A stretch of 64,000 nucleotides of DNA from Gammaproteobacteria bacterium. GTDB taxonomy: Bacteria > Pseudomonadota > Gammaproteobacteria > JACKNK01. The stretch covers positions 1 through 64,000 of the forward strand of contig JACKNK010000004.1 in NCBI GenBank assembly GCA_024234955.1, written 5' to 3'. Positions 58,884 through 64,000 of this stretch are shown in pieces. The position numbers and the translations under genes are program-made. Position 1 is the stretch's first letter. Every line of letters begins with the position of its first letter. Under the pieces are notes generated by a model. That model saw nothing but the letters and a program-made list of their open reading frames with translations, was not told the DNA's origin and did no database searches.

Positions 58884-59474
58884 ATGTGGCGGCTTGCGGT
58901 CGTCCTGCTTATCTGTACCACCAGCGTTACCGCCGCCGACAAACCCATCCTGGACCCGGGACTGCGCGCGGCGCTGGAAGCCGCGATCGCGGAACCCATG
59001 AGTTTTGACGACCGCTATGGAGCCGAGGTCTGGCTGCTGGACATGTCCACACGCCTTGACCGACTTTCACAAGGAACCACTCGCCTCAGCCGCCACCTTC
59101 AGGATCACCACGAGCGTTTCGAGATTCTGCGCGGCGTGCATCGCGAAGCGACCCGCGTCGATCTTGATCCCAATCTGGTCCTGGCGCTGATCGAAGTTGA
59201 ATCGACCTTCGACCGCTACGCCATCTCCCGTAGCGGTGCCCAGGGCCTCATGCAGATCATGCCGTTCTGGTTGAAGGAACTGGGCATGCATGAGGCCAAC
59301 CTGATGGATATAAACGTCAATCTCCGTCTCGGTTGCACCATCCTCAAGCACTACCTCGACCGTGAAGGTGGCGATACCACACGGGCTTTGGCGCGCTATA
59401 ACGGCAGTGTCGGAAAGCCGGAATATCCCAACAAGGTGTTAAGCGCCCACGCCCGGCACTGGTATCGGCAATAA
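58884..59474 (+). CDS. Periplasmic SLT-type lytic transglycosylase
   Basis: The 196-residue protein has a signal peptide (residues 1-18) and an SLT domain with the catalytic Glu in ALIEVESTFDRYAISRSGAQG followed by LMQIMP, and the C-terminal ARYNGS motif. It cleaves peptidoglycan glycan strands. It lies three bases after the GT2 gene in the pilA neighbourhood, so it may open peptidoglycan for pilus assembly; this is inference. Confidence 0.9.
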   Translation: MWRLAVVLLICTTSVTAADKPILDPGLRAALEAAIAEPMSFDDRYGAEVWLLDMSTRLDRLSQGTTRLSRHLQDHHERFEILRGVHREATRVDLDPNLVLALIEVESTFDRYAISRSGAQGLMQIMPFWLKELGMHEANLMDINVNLRLGCTILKHYLDREGGDTTRALARYNGSVGKPEYPNKVLSAHARHWYRQ

Positions 59475-59478
59475 CCCC

Positions 59479-59751
59479 TCAGCGAACTGAAAATCCGGTC
59501 TGTTCCGGCTCCTGCGCAACGCGCTCACAAACGACCTGCTCAACGTCCGCCAGCGGTGGCCCCGTGCGCAGCCATTCCCGCAAGCACTCGACGTGGTCGG
59601 CCTGGCCGCAGGCCAGCACCTCTACCCGACCATCCGCAAGATTTTTCGCGTATCCGTTCAGAGCCAGACGTTGCGCCTGCTCGCGAGTACTTGCACGAAA
59701 CCACACGCCCTGGACCCTTCCCCTGACCCAGCAGCGCAGGCAGGCCATCAC
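59479..59751 (-). CDS. acyP: Acylphosphatase
   Basis: The 90-residue protein has the acylphosphatase pattern VRGRVQGVWFRASTREQAQR with the catalytic Arg, and the Asn-containing GYAKNLADGRVEVLACG. It hydrolyses carboxyl-phosphate bonds of acyl phosphates. It overlaps the upstream adaptor gene by four bases. Confidence 0.93.
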   Translation of the reverse strand: MMACLRCWVRGRVQGVWFRASTREQAQRLALNGYAKNLADGRVEVLACGQADHVECLREWLRTGPPLADVEQVVCERVAQEPEQTGFSVR

Positions 59752-60533
59752 GGCAACACGATGGTTGCGTCCTGACCGGGCCGCAGTGCCTGCGCAGGGT
59801 CGTGCGCGAACTCGACCTCAAGGCGATAGGTGCCCGCCGCGCTCGCCGACACGCCCAATGCCACCACCCGCCCGGTATAAGCCTGCCCGGCGACCTTGAT
59901 CTGCACATCCCCTCCCGGGGTGATGCCCGCGAGCTGATTGGCGTCGATCTGTGCCGCAGCACGCATGCGCCCCACGGCGATCACGGTCAGCAACGGCTTT
60001 GCCTCGAAGTTGGTCACCACATTCTGTCCCACAACGGCATCGATAGCGGTGACTCTGGCCGGGAACGGTGCCTGCACAACGCTGTATTCCAGATTCAAAC
60101 GGGCCAGATCACGTGCCGCGACCGCCGCATCATATTCCGCCCTTGACGCCGCCTCCGCGATCTTGCGCTGATCCGCTTCCACCCCGGAAAGCGCGCCCCG
60201 GTCGTACAGTTCCGCACCCCGCTCGGTGTGTCGAACCGCTTCTTCATAAGCGGGCTTGGCCGCGTTCAGACGCGCCTGCGCTGCACCCAGTTGCGCGCGG
60301 AAACGCCGATCGTCCAAGCGCAGAAGCGTCTCCCCGGCGTCTACTCGTTGCCCGGTCGCGACCGGGATCGCCACGACCACGCCCGAGACCTGCGGACCAA
60401 GCTGAACTTCGTTTGCCCAAGCCAATCGCGCTGCCACGTCCTCTGCGGCTACCGGCATCGCCCAAAGTGCAACGGCAAACATCGTCCCCAGGAAGGACAC
60501 GGCCTGCCCACCATCCAATGACCGCCATTTCAT
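59748..60533 (-). CDS. RND-type membrane-fusion (adaptor) protein
   Basis: The 261-residue protein has a signal peptide, a lipoyl-like half-motif (GPQVSGVVVAIPVATGQRVDAGETLLRLD), a helical hairpin and a returning lipoyl/barrel segment (LEYSVVQAPFPARV). It is shorter than MexA-type adaptors. It overlaps the TolC-like gene by four bases. No RND permease is next to it; the nearest one in the window is at 27741. Confidence 0.85.
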   Translation of the reverse strand: MKWRSLDGGQAVSFLGTMFAVALWAMPVAAEDVAARLAWANEVQLGPQVSGVVVAIPVATGQRVDAGETLLRLDDRRFRAQLGAAQARLNAAKPAYEEAVRHTERGAELYDRGALSGVEADQRKIAEAASRAEYDAAVAARDLARLNLEYSVVQAPFPARVTAIDAVVGQNVVTNFEAKPLLTVIAVGRMRAAAQIDANQLAGITPGGDVQIKVAGQAYTGRVVALGVSASAAGTYRLEVEFAHDPAQALRPGQDATIVLP

Positions 60534-61885
60534 GGTTTATCCCCCTGTGGTGGCGCATTCTCGACCGCCAATGTGATCTCCCGCCCGAGCAAAGCATCCA
60601 GCCGCAGCCAAGCCATCGCCAGCGCATGATCGGCCTGAGCGGCGCGATACTCTGCCTCGGTGTAATTGGCCATCGCGTTGCCAAGATTGGATTTGACCTG
60701 CTGCTCAAACTGCATGCGACTGCGTTCGAGTTCCATGTCGCGAAGCATCATGTTGGCCTTGGCCTCGGCGCGGTGATATTTCGCCAACCCGAGCTCCTGC
60801 CATAGCGTCAACACTTCGCTCCGCAACGCCAGCTCCCGCCGACCCCGTTCCGCCTGCGCATCGAGCAACGCCGCCCGCGCCTTGGCAATCCCTGCCTGGG
60901 TCTTGCCACCGGTGGAGAGGGGCACTTCGAGCACCAAGCCAATCCGCATCTGATCGTTGCCGCCAAGATCGCGTGTGTAAGCGCCCATCTCGCCCTCGGC
61001 ATCGAGCACCGGTCCATCCGCTGCCCGGGCGGCAATCAGACCTTGCTGTGCGGATTGCATCCGCGCCTCGAGTGCACGAAGACCGGCATTATTGGCCAAG
61101 GCTTCATCGATGAGCGGAAACACCTCCTCCGGCACCGGGCGGTCCAGCAATGCCAGTTCCGGGCGTACCACCACGGACGGCAATTGACGGGGACGATTCA
61201 ATGCCTGGGCGAGGACCTGACGGGTACTGCGCTGGGTCGCCTGTGTCGTATACGAACGCGCCAACGCCAACTGATATTCGGCATCGGCACGCGCCACGTC
61301 GAGATCCGACGATTCGCGCAGATTCCTGGATTCGACCACGTCTTCCTGGCGAAGGAACTGCACCTGCATGGCCTCGCTATGCCAGGCGGCGAGCAGATCG
61401 GATTCGAGCACGTCGAAGAACGCACGGATCACATCGATACGCTGTTGACGCTCTGCGTCCCGATACGCGAATCCGGCACTGGCATCGCCGGCTGCCGATG
61501 CGGCAAGACGCGCTTCGCTCAATCCGAAATCGCTGATCCGCTTGCGAACCGTCAACCCAAGCGAATGATCATCGTGTTGTTGCAACGAGGCATTGCTGTT
61601 CGGTTCGACCCATCGCAGCCGTGCACGCAAGCGTGCATCCAGTCCGGTCTGCGACGCCGCATCCAGCCGATCGGCCTCGGCGCGGGCACGGCCTGCCTCT
61701 GCGGTCAACAGGTTTGGGTGCTCGTTGTCGAGCAGATTCAAAGCGGCGTCGAGGGTGAGCGGGTCCGGGATCGCAGGACGCGGGTCGACATCCTCAGCGC
61801 TCTTCGCCGATACCGCCCAAACCAGGCTGAGCACCATAAGGGTCACACCCATACCCGATTTGACGGGCGCGAGCGGCATCCTCAT
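60530..61885 (-). CDS. TolC family outer-membrane factor
   Basis: The 451-residue protein has a signal peptide and the repeated long helices of the outer-membrane efflux protein family, for example EALANNAGLRALEARMQSAQQGLIAARAADGP and the second-half counterpart RLDALLGREI. It would form the periplasmic tunnel of a tripartite efflux or secretion system with the adaptor encoded next to it. Confidence 0.87.
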   Translation of the reverse strand: MRMPLAPVKSGMGVTLMVLSLVWAVSAKSAEDVDPRPAIPDPLTLDAALNLLDNEHPNLLTAEAGRARAEADRLDAASQTGLDARLRARLRWVEPNSNASLQQHDDHSLGLTVRKRISDFGLSEARLAASAAGDASAGFAYRDAERQQRIDVIRAFFDVLESDLLAAWHSEAMQVQFLRQEDVVESRNLRESSDLDVARADAEYQLALARSYTTQATQRSTRQVLAQALNRPRQLPSVVVRPELALLDRPVPEEVFPLIDEALANNAGLRALEARMQSAQQGLIAARAADGPVLDAEGEMGAYTRDLGGNDQMRIGLVLEVPLSTGGKTQAGIAKARAALLDAQAERGRRELALRSEVLTLWQELGLAKYHRAEAKANMMLRDMELERSRMQFEQQVKSNLGNAMANYTEAEYRAAQADHALAMAWLRLDALLGREITLAVENAPPQGDKP

Positions 61886-61888
61886 ACC

Positions 61889-62452
61889 CTATTTGACCGC
61901 CTTCTTGTACGCGGTGAACGACTGGGATTTATAAGCCTCATCGACGATGAAACGCCCCAGCAACATGAATTCATCGATACCTTTGACGATGCCTGGAACG
62001 CTGTATATCCGATTGCCGTCCATATCGAAGAACACAAAATACGGCGTTGGCTTCTTGTACTCCGGACGCGCCAGATCACGTTCGTTGTTCGCGGTGCTGA
62101 TAATCGCGAAGCGCTGTTCCGACATCGGCTCACCGTGCAGATCGTTGATCTCGACGTCGCCTTCGACATCAACCGCCAGATTCAGGAAATTACTGCGATA
62201 CCAGTCCTGCACCTCCGGCTGGTTGAGCACGGTCTCCTTCATCTTCTTGCACCAGCGACATTCGTCCATTTCGAAAAACACGAACACCGCCTTCTTGCCA
62301 TTGGCCCGGGCATCCGCGAGATCCTCGCTGAAATCGCCAAGGGTCTTATGGAAGAAATGATCCTCCGGGTTTCGGGGCGCCGAGGCCGACCACACGACGC
62401 TCGCGGCAGCCAGCAACACGATTCCGGAAAGCAGACGCAATGTCATGGACAT
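61889..62452 (-). CDS. SoxW-like periplasmic thioredoxin
   Basis: The 187-residue protein has a signal peptide (residues 1-24) and a thioredoxin-like domain with CRWC (C65, C68) in FFEMDECRWCKKMKE, and a TPYFVFFD beta strand with the cis-Pro, as in SoxW/DsbD-gamma-type proteins. SoxW is a partner of thiosulfate-oxidising Sox systems in some bacteria; no sox genes are visible here. It lies three bases upstream of the TolC-like gene in the same direction. Downstream ATG 62446 is another possible start. Confidence 0.8.
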   Translation of the reverse strand: MSMTLRLLSGIVLLAAASVVWSASAPRNPEDHFFHKTLGDFSEDLADARANGKKAVFVFFEMDECRWCKKMKETVLNQPEVQDWYRSNFLNLAVDVEGDVEINDLHGEPMSEQRFAIISTANNERDLARPEYKKPTPYFVFFDMDGNRIYSVPGIVKGIDEFMLLGRFIVDEAYKSQSFTAYKKAVK

Positions 62453-62486
62453 AAACGGCGAACCCTCAACCAGGACAAATCGACAC

Positions 62487-62954
62487 TCAATGGTGGCCGG
62501 CAATGAATCGGCTGATTCCATCGGCAGTGATCAAACCTTTCTGGGCGGCCACGACCTTGCCCTCGGGCGAGACCAGATAGGTCGTCGGCAGCACATTCAC
62601 CGGACCAAACACGGTGGTTTCGTCGCGCGGCACCTGCAGTACCGGATAGCCGATATCGTAATCCTTCAGAAAGCTTTTTAGCCGGTCCGCCGAAAGCTTT
62701 TCGTCGTTCAGGCCAAGCACGACCGCATCCTTTTGTGACCGTTCGGTGTGAAACATGTCCAGATCGGGCATTTCCTGCAGACAAGGCGGACACCACGTCG
62801 CCCAGAAATTCACCACCACCCATTTGCCCCGATAGTCGGACAGCCGGACCTGCTTGCCATCCAGATCCGGATAGCTGAAATCGATCGGCTCGGAGGACCA
62901 CGCCGGCAACGAGACCAGCAGGAGCAGAAGCAACCCGAACTTACGAACGCCCAT
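62487..62954 (-). CDS. TlpA/ResA-type periplasmic thioredoxin-like protein
   Basis: The 155-residue protein has an N-terminal signal or anchor (residues 5-20) and a TlpA-like redoxin fold with WCPPC (C55, C58) in VVVNFWATWCPPCLQEMPDL, and the cis-Pro motif VLPTTYLV. Such proteins keep thiols reduced outside the cytoplasm, for example in cytochrome c maturation. The ATG at 62954 is preceded by GAGGATATCT. Its start overlaps the end of the algA-like gene by 14 bases. Confidence 0.88.
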   Translation of the reverse strand: MGVRKFGLLLLLLVSLPAWSSEPIDFSYPDLDGKQVRLSDYRGKWVVVNFWATWCPPCLQEMPDLDMFHTERSQKDAVVLGLNDEKLSADRLKSFLKDYDIGYPVLQVPRDETTVFGPVNVLPTTYLVSPEGKVVAAQKGLITADGISRFIAGHH

Positions 62955-64000
62955 AGATATCCTCGAACCGGACAATGTCATCCTCACCCAGATATTCACC
63001 GCTCTGTACTTCAATCATGGCCAGATCGAGGACGCCCGGGTTCCCCAGACGATGCTGCGTTCCCGCCGGGATGAAGGTGGACTCGTTGGTCATCACCAGG
63101 AACTCTTCCTCGCCGTTGACGACCTTGGCAGTTCCGGAAACCACGATCCAGTGCTCGCTGCGGTGATGATGCATCTGCAGGGACAAGGTACGACCCGGTT
63201 TGACCATGATGCGTTTGATCTTGAAGCGGTCATCCTCCTCCAACACCGTGTAGGTACCCCAGGGTCGATGCACGGTGCGGTGGAGCATGTAGGCCTCATG
63301 GCCCTGCTGCTTCAGGACATCCACCACCTTTTTTACATCCTGATCACGTCGTCGATCTGCGATCAGCAACGCATCGGCGGTATCAACAACGATCAAATCC
63401 CGGGTGCCGACGGTCGCAACCAGACGGTCCTGACTGTCGACGAAACATCCTTCGCTATCGATCATCAGCACCTCGCCCAATTGGCGATTCCCATGTTCGT
63501 CGGGTTCGATCAACTGGCTGAAGGAATCCCAGGCACCGATGTCGCTCCAGTCGATATCGCATTCGACCACGGCGACGTTGTCTGCCTTCTCCATCACGGC
63601 ATAGTCGACCGATATGGAGGGCACGACGGCAAACGTATCGTTATCAAGCACGAATGGCGTGACCTGCTCGCTTGCGCCGATCGCACGCTGCACCGCGTCG
63701 AAAACCCCCGGTGCGTGCTGTTGAAGCGCATTCAGAAACACCTCGGGGCGGAAGCAGAACATCCCTGAATTCCAGAGAAAATTGCCCGACGCAAGATAGC
63801 CTTCGGCGGTCGCCTGGTCCGGTTTCTCAACGAATCGCGCAACCTGCCAGGGCTTGGCGCCCTGGGCATCGACGTCGCCCGCCACACTCAGCGCCGCGCC
63901 ACGTTCGATATAGCCAAAGCCGGTTTCCGGATGTGTCGGGGTGATGCCGAAGGTCACCAGCATGCCCTGTTCGGCGAGTTGCCGGGCGACCCGCACGGCC
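62941..64000 (-). CDS. Mannose-1-phosphate guanylyltransferase / mannose-6-phosphate isomerase (C-terminal part)
   Basis: The 3' part of the gene is in the window, giving about 353 residues of a type II bifunctional enzyme; the N-terminus with the nucleotidyl-transfer signature is outside. The linker part has VEKPDQATAEGYLASGNFLWNSGMF. The C-terminal cupin PMI domain has the metal-binding QMHHHRSEHW and FIPAGTQHRLGNPG. It makes GDP-mannose for polysaccharides or glycoproteins, plausibly including the GT2 donor sugar pathway nearby. Confidence 0.93.
   Translation of the reverse strand, partial: AVRVARQLAEQGMLVTFGITPTHPETGFGYIERGAALSVAGDVDAQGAKPWQVARFVEKPDQATAEGYLASGNFLWNSGMFCFRPEVFLNALQQHAPGVFDAVQRAIGASEQVTPFVLDNDTFAVVPSISVDYAVMEKADNVAVVECDIDWSDIGAWDSFSQLIEPDEHGNRQLGEVLMIDSEGCFVDSQDRLVATVGTRDLIVVDTADALLIADRRRDQDVKKVVDVLKQQGHEAYMLHRTVHRPWGTYTVLEEDDRFKIKRIMVKPGRTLSLQMHHHRSEHWIVVSGTAKVVNGEEEFLVMTNESTFIPAGTQHRLGNPGVLDLAMIEVQSGEYLGEDDIVRFEDIYGRS

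Noticed and set aside
61043..62506. 487-codon open frame on the plus strand
   Set aside because: It runs antisense across the TolC-like gene and the SoxW-like gene and shows no domain of its own.

Overview
The window is a block of chromosome from a Gammaproteobacterium with a GC content that looks close to 60%. The lineage is supported by the rpoBC / rplKAJL / nusG / secE / tuf / tRNA layout, the EpmA-EF-P-EpmB system, RlmKL, SlyX, ParC/ParE, LpxL/GT9 lipopolysaccharide enzymes and a PilS/PilR/PilA system. A glycine/tryptophan-rich secreted protein resembling sulfur-globule envelope proteins, a diheme cytochrome c and a SoxW-like thioredoxin hint at a sulfur-oxidising (Chromatiales-like) bacterium, but species and genus cannot be named from the sequence alone. 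Genes are tightly packed, often with ATGA overlaps, and almost all is ordinary core chromosome. No phage, integrase, CRISPR array or intact IS is visible.

Layout. 1-10000: transcription/translation superoperon on the minus strand (tRNA-Tyr, tRNA-Gly, tRNA-Thr, tuf, tRNA-Trp, secE, nusG, rplK, rplA, rplJ, rplL, rpoB, start of rpoC). 10100-13720: galE, then epmA and efp facing a divergent epmB. 13790-16960: diheme cytochrome c, membrane-anchored thioredoxin, LpxL-like acyltransferase and GT9 heptosyltransferase. 16960-22810: rlmKL, slyX, a secreted DUF255 thioredoxin-like protein and rmuC. 22910-27540: the Gly/Trp-rich secreted protein, aroE, an orphan ParA-type ATPase, ubiD and a carboxylesterase. 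27740-31500: a solitary RND pump, a small unknown gene and a 200-bp IS5-like MITE carrying a REP pair. 31500-39015: a PilB/GspE-type ATPase with four MshEN-like motifs, an orphan PhnD-type binding protein, a CnoX-like protein without its CxxC cysteines, and a PreP-type M16 protease.

39214-42440: a PLP-dependent amino acid decarboxylase directly followed by an ATP-grasp ligase, facing a VanX-type dipeptidase; this looks like a small uncharacterised biosynthetic module. 42583-46375: a PiT phosphate permease, then a diguanylate cyclase whose gene overlaps that of an ODP-type di-iron protein (a possible oxygen-to-c-di-GMP switch). 46563-51737: parC, a DUF4282-like membrane protein, parE and a CNP1-like secreted protein. 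52029-59474: pilS, pilR, a sigma-54 promoter, pilA, a membrane glycosyltransferase with C-terminal TPR-like repeats, a polyprenyl-phosphate glycosyltransferase and a lytic transglycosylase, read here as a type IV pilin regulation and glycosylation locus. 59479-64000: acylphosphatase, RND adaptor, TolC-like protein, two periplasmic thioredoxin-like proteins and the 3' part of a mannose-1-phosphate guanylyltransferase/mannose-6-phosphate isomerase gene.

The strongest leads for new biology are the decarboxylase/ATP-grasp/dipeptidase group, the ODP-diguanylate cyclase overlap (with a possible c-di-GMP-binding pilus-type ATPase 10 kb away) and the pilin glycosylation pair. These are inferences from motifs and gene order.
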